Shown: positions 24,177 to 31,732 of the stretch, in pieces
Layout of the letters: each line of letters begins with the position of its first letter
How positions within the stretch are numbered: position 1 is the first letter of the stretch
Assembly: GCF_009733865.1 (NCBI RefSeq)
Contig: NZ_WOFB01000038.1
Span: 1 to 36,370, forward strand
Direction: 5' to 3'
DNA length: 36,370 nt
DNA from: Oceanobacillus salinisoli
Lineage (GTDB): Bacteria; Bacillota; Bacilli; Bacillales; Amphibacillaceae
Position numbers and translations under genes: made by a program
The notes under the pieces: generated by a model
Databases searched by the model: none
Seen by the model: only the letters and a program-made list of their open reading frames with translations
Told to the model about the DNA's origin: nothing

Positions 24177-25128
24177 AAATCTAAAGAAACACTTCCCAAT
24201 GGAAAGTCCGATTCCCTTTAAAAAATCGACACAAAGTGTAAAGGCGGTTGATGGCGTAAGTTTTGATGTTTTTCCTGGGGAAACACTTGGTATCGTTGGT
24301 GAATCTGGATGTGGAAAATCAACAATGGCTCGCCTGGTCAACCAATTAATTACACCTACTGAAGGGGTCGTTGAATTTAAGGGAAAGAATTTAGTTGGAA
24401 TGAAAGCAGAGGAATTACGAAATTCAAGAAAATCCGTTCAAATGGTTTTCCAGGATCCATTTGCTTCCTTAGACCCAAGAAAAACGGTAGGTCAATTGAT
24501 TGTTGAACCATTGGAAATTCATAAAATTGGTGACAAGCAATCTCGAAAGCAGCGAATGATTGAATTACTTGAAGTAGTTGGATTAAGCAGTTATCACGCG
24601 GACAGGTATGCACATGAATTTTCAGGTGGTCAGCGTCAGCGAATCAATATTGCAAGAGCACTAGCCTTAAATCCAGATGTTGTGATTTGTGATGAACCAG
24701 TATCGGCCCTAGATGTTTCCGTTCAAGCACAGGTTATCAATCTATTAAAACAACTTCAAAGGGATTTTGATTTAACGTATATCTTTATTTCACATGACTT
24801 AAATGTGGTCCGTTATATGTGTGACCGAATCGCAGTGATGTACTTAGGTAAAATTGTAGAAATGGGAACATATCAGGAAATTTATGAGAAACCGAAGCAT
24901 CCGTATACAAAGGCATTATTATCTGCCATACCGAAAGAAAGTCCACATGATAAAAAGGAACGTGTGATTTTGAACGGTTCGGTTCCAAGTCCAATTAACC
25001 CGCCATCAGGCTGCCATTTCCATAAGCGTTGTCCAGTTGCAATGGAAATGTGCAAAACAAAGGTGCCAGAATTAATAGATGTAGAAAATGGACATTTGGC
25101 ATCCTGTCATTTTATCGATAAACAGTAG
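24151..25128 (+). CDS. oppF: Oligopeptide ABC transporter ATP-binding protein OppF
   Basis: A 325-residue second ATPase of the transporter. Walker A GESGCGKST, Q-loop MVFQDPFASLDP, signature FSGGQRQR, Walker B VICDEPVSALD and ISHDLNVV. A shorter C-terminal region again has Cys residues (GCHFHKRCPVAMEMC...SCHF). The ATG at 24151 has AAAGGAG within the oppD coding region. The DUF1177 gene starts 12 nt after its stop, so transporter and downstream hydrolase genes form one transcription unit. Confidence 0.95.
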   Translation: MTEPLLKVRNLKKHFPMESPIPFKKSTQSVKAVDGVSFDVFPGETLGIVGESGCGKSTMARLVNQLITPTEGVVEFKGKNLVGMKAEELRNSRKSVQMVFQDPFASLDPRKTVGQLIVEPLEIHKIGDKQSRKQRMIELLEVVGLSSYHADRYAHEFSGGQRQRINIARALALNPDVVICDEPVSALDVSVQAQVINLLKQLQRDFDLTYIFISHDLNVVRYMCDRIAVMYLGKIVEMGTYQEIYEKPKHPYTKALLSAIPKESPHDKKERVILNGSVPSPINPPSGCHFHKRCPVAMEMCKTKVPELIDVENGHLASCHFIDKQ

Positions 25129-25140
25129 GAGGAAAAGTAG

Positions 25141-26091
25141 ATGTCATTCAAACACGTTATGGAACTTTATGAATTAATGGATAGTATTCACGTAACAGGT
25201 GAAGATGTAAGTAATTATTTAAACCAAATAAATGGTGACGGAGAAGTTTCTGTTGAAACAGTAAAAGGTGAAAAGGGTACTACTGATTTTGTTAAAGTGT
25301 CGATTCCAGGTGTTAATGGTAAATCGAAGGGGGGAAATGCACCGACTTTAGGTATTATCGGCCGCCTTGGTGGAATTGGCGCACGTCCTGAGATGAAAGG
25401 ATTTGTTTCCGATGGGGATGGTGCTTTATCGGCGATGTCTGCAGCTGCAAAATTGCTGGATATGACGAGAAAAGGAGATAGCTTGGAAGGGGACGTTATT
25501 TTAACGACGCACATTTGTCCAACTGCTCCAACATTACCACATGATCCAGTGCCATTCATGAATTCTCCTGTTGATATTTTGACGATGAATCATCATGAAG
25601 TAACACAGGAAATGGATGCGATTTTATCTATTGATACGACAAAAGGAAATTTGATTACGAACCATAAAGGATTTGCGCTTACGCCAACCGTTAAAGAAGG
25701 ATATATTTTAAAAGTAAGTGATGACTTACTTCATACCTATACACAATCAACGGGTACATTGCCTGTGACAATGCCAATTACAACACAAGATATTACCCCT
25801 TATGGAAATGATGTTTATCATGTAAACAGTATTCTTCAGCCTGCTGTTGCAACGGCAAGTCCGGTTGTAGGTGTTGCGATTACTACACAAACAGCTGTCG
25901 CTGGCTGTGGAACAGGTGCGACCCATTTGACGGATATAGAACAAGTTGTTCGGTTTGTCATCGAAGTTGCGAAAGTTTATGGCGAAGGAAAATGTGCATT
26001 CTATGATGTAGATGAGTTTCGCCATTTAGAAAATCTATATGGTAAAATGACGCACCTACAAACCCTTGGAAAGCAGGAGGTTACACGATGA
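25141..26091 (+). CDS. DUF1177 family protein, function unknown
   Basis: A 316-residue soluble protein of the DUF1177 family, recognisable by GRLGGIGARPEMKGFVSDGDGA (conserved parts GGIGARPE and SDGDGA), DVILTTHICPTAPT, HDPVPFMNSPV and TAVAGCGTGATHL. No characterised member is known to me. Conserved His, Asp, Cys and Glu residues and the LEGDVILTTHICP segment, which recalls metal-hydrolase strands, suggest an enzyme, possibly a hydrolase or isomerase acting on the imported compound (inference). No signal peptide, so cytoplasmic. It starts 12 nt after oppF with AGGAGG, and its TGA overlaps the ATG of the M20 gene by 4 nt (ATGA), so both are translationally coupled and likely act in one pathway. 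Confidence 0.85.
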   Translation: MSFKHVMELYELMDSIHVTGEDVSNYLNQINGDGEVSVETVKGEKGTTDFVKVSIPGVNGKSKGGNAPTLGIIGRLGGIGARPEMKGFVSDGDGALSAMSAAAKLLDMTRKGDSLEGDVILTTHICPTAPTLPHDPVPFMNSPVDILTMNHHEVTQEMDAILSIDTTKGNLITNHKGFALTPTVKEGYILKVSDDLLHTYTQSTGTLPVTMPITTQDITPYGNDVYHVNSILQPAVATASPVVGVAITTQTAVAGCGTGATHLTDIEQVVRFVIEVAKVYGEGKCAFYDVDEFRHLENLYGKMTHLQTLGKQEVTR

Positions 26092-27356
26092 GTGATAAGA
26101 CAGAACTGAAACAAAAATTAATTGATGAAGTGGAAGCGAGAAAAGATGAATTAATCAATCTATGCAGTTCGTTAATTAAAATTCCGAGTGAAAATCCACC
26201 AGGTGATTCAACGGAAATCAGTCAATTTGTCGCGAATTATATTAAACAGTTTGGCTTGGACGTGGAATGGTACGAATCCAACGATAAGATGTACAACCTT
26301 GTATCAAGTATTGGTAGTTCAGACGGAAAGCATTTAATTTATTGTGGGCATACCGATGTCGTTCCCGCTGGTGACTTGTCCAAATGGGATTTCAATCCTT
26401 TTTCTGGAGAAGTAAAAGATGGGTGGATGTTAGGCAGGGGTGCTAGTGATATGAAAGCTGGGCTTTCTGGTTTAATTTTTGCTTTTACATTATTAAAACA
26501 GATGAATATTGAATTACCAGGAAAGCTTTCACTAGCTATTGTCCCTGATGAAGAAACAGGTGGGGAATATGGCGTACCTTGGTTGCTTGATAAAGGGATT
26601 ATTACCGGGGACGGCTGCTTAATTGCTGAGCCATCTTCACCACGGAATCCAACGATTGGTCAAAAAGGCTCCTACTGGTTTGAACTGGAAGTATTTGGTG
26701 AACCAGGACATGGAAGCTTATCACCGATTGCAGGAAGAAATGCGATTGTAGATGCAGTGAAAGCGATTGGTGAAATTCAAAAATTATGGGATCTGGATAT
26801 TAAGCTTCCAGATGAAGTAAAACCTCTTATTGAAGTTTCTAAGAAATATATGCGAGAGGTTGAAAAGGACCGTGTGAAATTCCAACCAGTATTGGAAAAG
26901 GTGACTGTTAACATTGGGACCATTCAAGGCGGCACTAAATCAAATGTCATCCCGGAAAATTGTAAAGTACAGGTAGATTGCCGCTTGCCCTTTGGTATTA
27001 CCGAAGATGAGGTAACTGATTTTATTACTCAAAAATTAGATGCATTGGGTATTCAGTATGAAATACGTGCCCTAGGCTTTAGAAGTCATGCAAACTTTAC
27101 TGATGCGAATGATCCTGTTTGCAGAGCAATTACGGATAATATTACGTTTGTAACGAATGAAGAAGCGTACGGTGTGATGCAGTGGGCAAGCAGTGATGCC
27201 CGTCATTTTAGAAATCATGATATTCCGGTATTGCAATATGGACCAGCATACCTGCCGAGTATACATGGTTACAATGAGAAGGTAGAAGTGGAACAGATTA
27301 TTACCTGTGCGAAAGTTTATATTGCTGCAGTCATTGATTTTCTATATTCAAAATAG
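26088..27356 (+). CDS. M20-family metallo-deacylase/peptidase (ArgE/DapE type)
   Basis: A 422-residue cytoplasmic di-zinc hydrolase of the ArgE/DapE/ACY1/CPG2 group, which removes N-acyl groups from amino acids or cleaves dipeptides. Metal and catalytic motifs: YCGHTDVVPAG (His, Asp), GRGASDMKAG (bridging Asp), VPDEETGGEYG (general base Glu and Glu ligand), LIAEPSS (Asp/Glu position) and a C-terminal SIHGYNE (His). The central lid/dimerisation domain (about 190-310) is present (GHGSLSPIAGRNA). ATG at 26088 overlaps the DUF1177 stop. Being last in the opp operon it most likely processes the imported substrate; N-acyl amino acid or dipeptide cannot be told apart from sequence. No terminator was seen before the iclR gene. 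Confidence 0.92.
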   Translation: MSDKTELKQKLIDEVEARKDELINLCSSLIKIPSENPPGDSTEISQFVANYIKQFGLDVEWYESNDKMYNLVSSIGSSDGKHLIYCGHTDVVPAGDLSKWDFNPFSGEVKDGWMLGRGASDMKAGLSGLIFAFTLLKQMNIELPGKLSLAIVPDEETGGEYGVPWLLDKGIITGDGCLIAEPSSPRNPTIGQKGSYWFELEVFGEPGHGSLSPIAGRNAIVDAVKAIGEIQKLWDLDIKLPDEVKPLIEVSKKYMREVEKDRVKFQPVLEKVTVNIGTIQGGTKSNVIPENCKVQVDCRLPFGITEDEVTDFITQKLDALGIQYEIRALGFRSHANFTDANDPVCRAITDNITFVTNEEAYGVMQWASSDARHFRNHDIPVLQYGPAYLPSIHGYNEKVEVEQIITCAKVYIAAVIDFLYSK

Positions 27357-27371
27357 TTTAGGCCATGATAG

Positions 27372-27449
27372 AAACTTAGATAATCTGAACTATCATTTGG
27401 GGATAAACGTTTCCTTTTTTGATATGATAAGAATAGATTATCTAAGTTT
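27372..27449. promoter_or_regulatory. Perfect 15-bp inverted repeat flanking the iclR-gene promoter region
   Basis: AAACTTAGATAATCT (27372-27386) and its exact reverse complement (27435-27449) are separated by 48 nt. A TATGAT -10-like hexamer lies between them at 27423-27428. The arrangement fits two operator half-sites or two dimer sites bound co-operatively by the IclR protein encoded next (inference); as RNA it could also form a long hairpin. Confidence 0.5.
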
Positions 27450-27472
27450 TATTGATTGATAGGGGGATTCTT

Positions 27473-28243
27473 ATGTTAAAGACACTAGATTTAGCGCTAA
27501 AGGTCATTCGAATGTTTACAAAGGATAAACCAGTCTGGGGCGGAAGAGAACTGGCAAATGAATTGCAGATGGACCATGCAAAAATATATCGCATACTAGA
27601 AACGTTTGAGGCGAATAATTTTATCTATCAGGACCCGGTTACCAAAAAATATTCATTAGGTCTTGCCGCGTTGGAGTTAGGCATGACCATGTATGATGGT
27701 CTAAATATCAAAGAAATCATCACTCCGGTATTGGACGAGTTAAGTCAAAAAACAGGGGAATCTGTTTTCTTAACCGTTTTGGATAAAAATGAAGCTGTTA
27801 CACTGGAAACAGTGGAACCGAAAAATAAAGTGAAATTCTCTGTTTCGGTTGGAAGCAGAGCTCCATTATATGTAGGTGCCTCCTATCGATCTATCTTAGC
27901 ATATATGTCGGAAGAGTTTATTGAACAGTATATAGAAAAATGTCAATTTGAACAGTTTACGGAAAATACGATGACAGATCCTGATGATTTGAGAAACGAA
28001 TTAAAGCGAATTAAAAAACAGGGATGGGCAATGAGTGAAGGGGAGTACACACCAGAAGTCATTGCGATCGCAGTTCCTTTGTTTGACAGGGCAAACGGCA
28101 TAATTGGTTCGGTTACAGTTTCAGGTCCAGTTTTCAGAATGTCTGATGAAAGGGTGCGTGAATTTCTTCCTCTCCTACAGGAAACGAAAGATGAAGTGGA
28201 GGATATCATTACAAGGTATCAGCTTGAGATAAGACCTAAATAG
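27473..28243 (+). CDS. IclR-family transcriptional regulator
   Basis: A 256-residue DNA-binding regulator. The N-terminal winged helix-turn-helix (about 1-65; GGRELANELQMDHAKIYRIL) is followed by the GAF-like IclR effector domain (about 80-250; TGESVFLTVLDKNEAVTLE, APLYVGASYRSILAYM, GWAMSEGEYTPEVIAIAVPL). The ATG at 27473 follows AGGGGG; a longer TTG start at 27452 would overlap that site and the inverted repeat. IclR proteins usually control a neighbouring catabolic operon in response to its substrate, so this one is the likely regulator of opp-DUF1177-M20 and of the downstream aminopeptidase gene (inference from position). Confidence 0.92.
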   Translation: MLKTLDLALKVIRMFTKDKPVWGGRELANELQMDHAKIYRILETFEANNFIYQDPVTKKYSLGLAALELGMTMYDGLNIKEIITPVLDELSQKTGESVFLTVLDKNEAVTLETVEPKNKVKFSVSVGSRAPLYVGASYRSILAYMSEEFIEQYIEKCQFEQFTENTMTDPDDLRNELKRIKKQGWAMSEGEYTPEVIAIAVPLFDRANGIIGSVTVSGPVFRMSDERVREFLPLLQETKDEVEDIITRYQLEIRPK

Positions 28244-28280
28244 TGGCGGATGATCTTTGGTAGAAGGAGAATAAACGACG

Positions 28281-29207
28281 ATGAAAAGCTATATAGAAGT
28301 TGCGAAAAACGTTCTGCATCAAAATTTACATGTAAAAGATGGAGAACAGATTTTAGTCGTAACGGATGAGCATCTAAAAGAAATTGGGAAGATTTTTTAT
28401 GAGGCGGGAAAGATGATTGGTAAGGAAAGCTTGCTGATGGAAATGATTACCCGCGGCAAACCCGGGGAGGAACCGCCAAGGGCAGTAAGTGAGGCTATGA
28501 AAGCAGCTAATGTCGTCCTTTGTATCACCAAACAGTCGTTAACACATACAAATGCTCGAAAAGAGGCTTCGAAAGCGGGAGCTAGAGTCGCTACGATGCC
28601 TGGTGTCACATTGGACATGCTGGAAGAAGGGGCAATTGCTGCAGATTATGCCGTAGTGGAAAAGTTAACCGCCCAGTACGGTGAGTTGCTGGAAAAAGGA
28701 GAACTAGTTGAGATTCAGAAAGAAAATTGTACGCTTACCTTTTCAATAAATGGACGTAACGCAGTTCCTAGTACAGGTGTTTTCAGGAAGCCTGGAGAAT
28801 CGGGTAACTTGCCATCTGGTGAAAGTTATATTGCACCACTGGAAGATTCCGCTAATGGTTGTGTGATGATAGATGGTTCCATTGCAGGAATTGGAGTGTT
28901 GAATGAACCGATTACGTTGACTATTGAGAATGGTAGACTGGTAGATGCCAGTGGTGAAAAAGGCAAGCAATTACTCGCAATGCTTGGTGATGGTGATGGA
29001 AGAACGATTGCTGAATTTGGAATAGGAACAAATAAAAAGGCAAGATTAACCGGGAATGTGTTAGAAGATGAAAAAGTATTTGGAACCGTGCATATTGCAT
29101 TTGGCAGTAACAAATCCTTTGGTGGGGTAACCGATGCGGGAGTCCACGTTGACTGTGTGATTAAAGCTCCCATCGTGATTATTGATGGGGAGCAGGTTGT
29201 TTTTTAA
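28281..29207 (+). CDS. M29-like aminopeptidase family protein
   Basis: A 308-residue protein resembling the thermophilic aminopeptidase (M29) C-terminal half and commonly named leucyl aminopeptidase in Bacillaceae. Conserved stretches: ARLTGNVLEDEKVFGTVHIAFG (core LTGNVLEDEKV and GTVHIAFG), NKSFGGVTDAGVHVDCVI and AEFGIGTNKKA; the likely metal ligands are Glu in AEFG, His in TVHIA and His/Asp in HVDC. It is shorter than true M29 enzymes (about 370-410 residues), so activity and specificity are uncertain; NicX-type ring-cleaving dioxygenases belong to the same broad fold group. ATG at 28281 after AGAAGGAG, 37 nt after iclR, and before a strong terminator. It completes a uptake, deacylation and peptidase gene set. 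Confidence 0.85.
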   Translation: MKSYIEVAKNVLHQNLHVKDGEQILVVTDEHLKEIGKIFYEAGKMIGKESLLMEMITRGKPGEEPPRAVSEAMKAANVVLCITKQSLTHTNARKEASKAGARVATMPGVTLDMLEEGAIAADYAVVEKLTAQYGELLEKGELVEIQKENCTLTFSINGRNAVPSTGVFRKPGESGNLPSGESYIAPLEDSANGCVMIDGSIAGIGVLNEPITLTIENGRLVDASGEKGKQLLAMLGDGDGRTIAEFGIGTNKKARLTGNVLEDEKVFGTVHIAFGSNKSFGGVTDAGVHVDCVIKAPIVIIDGEQVVF

Positions 29208-29231
29208 ATCACGGAGGTTCAGAAAACATAG

Positions 29232-29272
29232 AAAAAGCTGCTGGAATGATCGTTTCCAGCAGCTTTTTCTAT
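29232..29272 (+). terminator. Terminator closing the iclR-aminopeptidase unit
   Basis: Perfect 15-bp stem (29232-29246 and 29254-29268), 7-nt loop and T-run. The stem sequence (AGCTGCTGGAA) is close to that of the oppA terminator at 19108-19150 (AGCTGCTAGAA). Confidence 0.85.
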
Positions 29273-29293
29273 TACTAGTTAACTAGACAGTAT

Positions 29294-29328
29294 GACAATC
29301 CGATGAATTACAGGAAGTAACAGGTACC
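29294..29328 (+). repeat. Dispersed intergenic repeat, degenerate copy
   Basis: GACAATC, CGATGAATTA, then CAGGAAGTAACAGGTACC. It ends directly against the stop codon of the RNase H gene on the other strand. Confidence 0.7.
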
Positions 29329-29721
29329 CTAATTCTTCGTTTGAATGGCTTTTCTTGCCAGTCTATCCGCGTGATAGTTTTGTTTTTCCGGAATCCATTT
29401 AATAAAAACGTAAGGGAAATTGGCGGATAATTCTCTCACTTTTTCCAGCAAGGGAAGAAATGTTTTATTTTTTGTATAGTCTCGATCAATGGTGTTCACA
29501 ACGATTTGGGAATCCGAGCGGAAGGATAATATTTCATTTGGAAAATTCTCTTTGCAAATGTCGAGCGCCTTGATGACCGCATGGAACTCTGCTTCATGAT
29601 TGGATAACTCTCCTAATGCAAATGAATATTCATATTGTTTTTTGTTTGCTTTTATATAAATTCCAGCACCACTTGGTCCAGGGTTACCACTGGATGCTCC
29701 ATCTGTATATATTTCAATCAA
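29329..29721 (-). CDS. RNase HI-like ribonuclease
   Basis: A 130-residue RNase H-fold protein of the short, reverse-transcriptase-like group found in Bacilli (YpdQ/YpeP-like). All four catalytic acids are present: D7 (YTDGASSGNPG), E45 (NHEAEFHAV), D70 (RSDSQ) and D119 (HADRLARKA). It should cleave RNA in RNA-DNA hybrids; it lacks the basic handle of E. coli RNase HI, so it is a minimal form whose physiological activity is unproven (B. subtilis YpeP shows little or none, as far as I recall). ATG at 29721. Single-gene unit. Confidence 0.9.
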   Translation of the reverse strand: MIEIYTDGASSGNPGPSGAGIYIKANKKQYEYSFALGELSNHEAEFHAVIKALDICKENFPNEILSFRSDSQIVVNTIDRDYTKNKTFLPLLEKVRELSANFPYVFIKWIPEKQNYHADRLARKAIQTKN

Positions 29722-30129
29722 AACGATTACACTCCTGTTTAGTTATCACAATTTTAGTATTTGCCTTCTTAAATCTTATCATGACCATGCTTTAGATGCT
29801 ATAGGCTAGTTTTTGAATTGGTACTTAAATTGGTGACTGTAGAAAATCTGATTTTGGCTATATTGAAGTGAGTCCTTACGGGGAAAATTGCCACAAACAT
29901 CGAAGAATTTACCGGAGGCAATGAAGATTGATTAACCGTGGAAGTAATGAACCAGCTGGTACAGCACAGCTTTGTATTAGAATGGACGCGGCTAGTTATG
30001 TAATGAATTGCATAATGCTTCAGGAGAGGAAATCGCGTTGGAATTAAGTAGTGAAGAATAGGTACAGCGGAAGGATTAGAGGTTCTCAGACCTTCATATG
30101 TTGAAAGATTCCTTTTAAGAATCTTTGGT
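29722..30129. other. Intergenic region with decayed-looking sequence
   Basis: About 400 nt without an intact gene. The plus strand around 29930-30060 has codon-like texture in short frames broken by stops (for example RGSNEPAGTAQL and NASGEEIALELSSEE in different frames), which may be a worn gene fragment. A small hairpin (AAAGATTC/GAATCTTT) lies at 30104-30127 just before the terminator. No confident identity. Confidence 0.3.
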
Positions 30130-30178
30130 AAAAAAGGAGAGAAGAGGCACCAAGATGGGAGGCTATCTCTCCTTTTTT
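30130..30178 (-). terminator. Terminator downstream of the alpha/beta hydrolase pseudogene
   Basis: 13-bp perfect stem (30130-30142 and 30166-30178) with A6/T6 flanks and a 23-nt loop that contains GGCACC. Symmetrical, so it could work on either strand. Confidence 0.7.
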
Positions 30179-30212
30179 ATATTCCGCCGACAGGATAGGT
30201 AACTGGCACCAA

Positions 30213-31039
30213 TTAGATATGCTCATTTAGCCATTTTAGCATGTCTTCCAAAAAGGTTTCTTTGCCTATGTCATCAAATGGTCGGTGTCTCATATTTTCG
30301 TACTCTATTTTCTGTTTATCTTTTGAACCTACAGTGTCAAAAAACTGCCGGAGTTTTGTTTCCGGTGAGATTTCATCATCAAGTCCAAACTGTAGGAGCA
30401 GTGGAGTTTGTATAGTATCAGCCTGGTTTTCCAGTTTTTTAATGGTTTGCATCATCCCTCTGCCCAGGCCAGGTGTTGCAAAATGATACCGTAATTCATC
30501 TGCTTTAAGTTTTTCGATGATGTCGGGGTCGCGGGTCAATCGTTCCAAGTTTTCTTCATTTTTCACTTTATAATCGGGTTTTAATTTACCCATTAAAGCA
30601 ATAAGTATTTTTTCCATTCGCGATGCTTCATAGGAGATAGCTGGTGAAATGGCAATTAATCCTCTAACATCATTTCCGCGCTGCAACACGTAATCCAAAC
30701 CTATTACCCCGCCCAAACTATGCGATACAATAAACAAAGGGAGATTCGGATATTCGGTACCAATAATTTTGCGAAACGTATGTAAATCTTCTCGATATTC
30801 TTCCCAATTTTGAATAAACCCTCGAGTTCCTGAGCTTTTCCCGTGTCCACGTAAATCAAATACATTTACTAGATATTCATTTTCAACTAGAGTATGAATC
30901 ATGTTGTGAAGTTCGCCAATATGATCGCCCAGCCCATGAACCATGATCACTGCTGCTTTTGGTGTGGTTCAGGTAATATGGTTTGATAATAGATTTCTGC
31001 TCCATTAGCTCCAGCAAATTCCCCCTCATGATATTTCAA
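30213..31039 (-). pseudogene. Frameshifted alpha/beta hydrolase (monoacylglycerol lipase/lysophospholipase type)
   Basis: The intact 3' portion (to GTG at 30950) encodes a Hydrolase_4-type alpha/beta hydrolase: VHGLGDH oxyanion region, FDLRGHGKS, nucleophile Ser in VSHSLGG, Asp in FGLDDEISP and His in NMRHRPFDD. The natural N-terminus lies upstream in another frame: TTG at 31037-31039 after AGGAGGG encodes KYHEGEFAGANGAEIYYQTI..., typical of the family, up to a TGA. The two frames would join as PEP-x-PKAAVIMVHG if one base were restored within 30961-30970 (complement reads GAACCACACC). The total length, 827 nt, is one base short of a multiple of three. So this is a recent single-base deletion or a sequencing error; translation could restart at the GTG but would lose the first strand. 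Confidence 0.75.
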
Positions 31040-31143
31040 AAAAACCCTCCTAAAATGTAAATATATGTTTGTTTTGATTTTATAATGTTACGTGTATTCT
31101 GTAAATTGTTTTTTAGTTACCATATAAAGATGCAAAAATGATA

Positions 31144-31182
31144 ATAAAAAAAGCCCTTCTCAAAAGAGAAGAGCTTTTTTTA
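31144..31182 (-). terminator. Terminator of the cold-shock gene
   Basis: Stem of about 16 bp (31145-31161 with 31166-31182, one G-U), AAAA/TTTT loop and T-run on the minus strand, 7 nt after the csp stop. Confidence 0.85.
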
Positions 31183-31188
31183 GCTCAC

Positions 31189-31389
31189 TTACGCTTTATT
31201 AACGTTAGCTGCTTGTGGTCCACGGTTACCTTCTTCGATATCGAAAGTTACTTCTTGACCTTCTTCTAAAGTTTTGAAGCCTTCACCTTGGATAGCTGAG
31301 AAGTGTACGAATACATCGTCTCCACCTTCAACTTCGATGAAACCGAAACCTTTTTCTGCGTTAAACCATTTTACTGAACCTTTGTTCAT
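31189..31389 (-). CDS. Cold-shock protein (CspB/CspD type RNA chaperone)
   Basis: A 66-residue single cold-shock domain that binds single-stranded RNA/DNA and prevents mRNA secondary structure. RNP1 KGFGFIEV and RNP2 VFVHFSAI are intact, and the length is exactly that of Bacillus Csp proteins. The ATG at 31389 follows GGAGGAATTTTCTT; the frame is open further upstream but without a start site. The transcript begins about 110 nt upstream (see the -10 at 31505), giving the long leader common in csp mRNAs that controls translation by temperature. Paralogue identity (CspB, C or D) cannot be fixed. Confidence 0.96.
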   Translation of the reverse strand: MNKGSVKWFNAEKGFGFIEVEGGDDVFVHFSAIQGEGFKTLEEGQEVTFDIEEGNRGPQAANVNKA

Positions 31390-31510
31390 AAGAAAATTCC
31401 TCCATGTGCTTATTGCACGTTTATTACTATTTCTGTTCAAGATAACCAAGACCATTATTACTATTATATGTGCCATTGCTAACGAACATCAATAAGTTAT
31501 TCATAGTATA
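31390..31510 (-). promoter_or_regulatory. Extended -10 promoter and long 5' leader of csp
   Basis: Minus strand TGG-TATACT (TATACT is the complement of 31505-31510), an extended -10 with a weak -35. The predicted leader is about 108 nt, as in cold-shock genes. Confidence 0.55.
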
Positions 31511-31639
31511 CCACGTTATCTTAAGGAAATATACATTTTTTAAAAAGTTTTATAAAGAAAAAAATGGAAGGTACAGGAGAACACGGATAAAGAACCATTA
31601 TCATGGGTAAAAAAATGAAAACCATTAGAAAGTAGTGAC

Positions 31640-31732
31640 ATGATTGTTATATTTTGGAGCATATTAAGTGTAGCTACTCTATTAATTGCCATTCTAAAAC
31701 TACTTTCGAAAGGATTTTTACATCATGAATAA
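31640..31732 (+). CDS. Possible 30-aa membrane peptide overlapping the BCCT gene start
   Basis: ATG at 31640 opens a 30-codon frame with a single hydrophobic helix (IVIFWSILSVATLLIAIL) and a basic end (KLLSKGFLHHE). Its TAA overlaps the first codons of the BCCT transporter gene by 8 nt, and the BCCT ribosome site lies inside it, so translation could be coupled. The ribosome site is weak (AAAG region). Small helper subunits are known for some secondary transporters (for example MetS with the NSS transporter MetP), but none that I know for BCCT, so this may be a chance frame. Confidence 0.3.
   Translation: MIVIFWSILSVATLLIAILKLLSKGFLHHE

Noticed and set aside
28826-29173. Antisense frames under the aminopeptidase gene
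   Set aside because: Shadow frames of a well-supported gene with no start signals.
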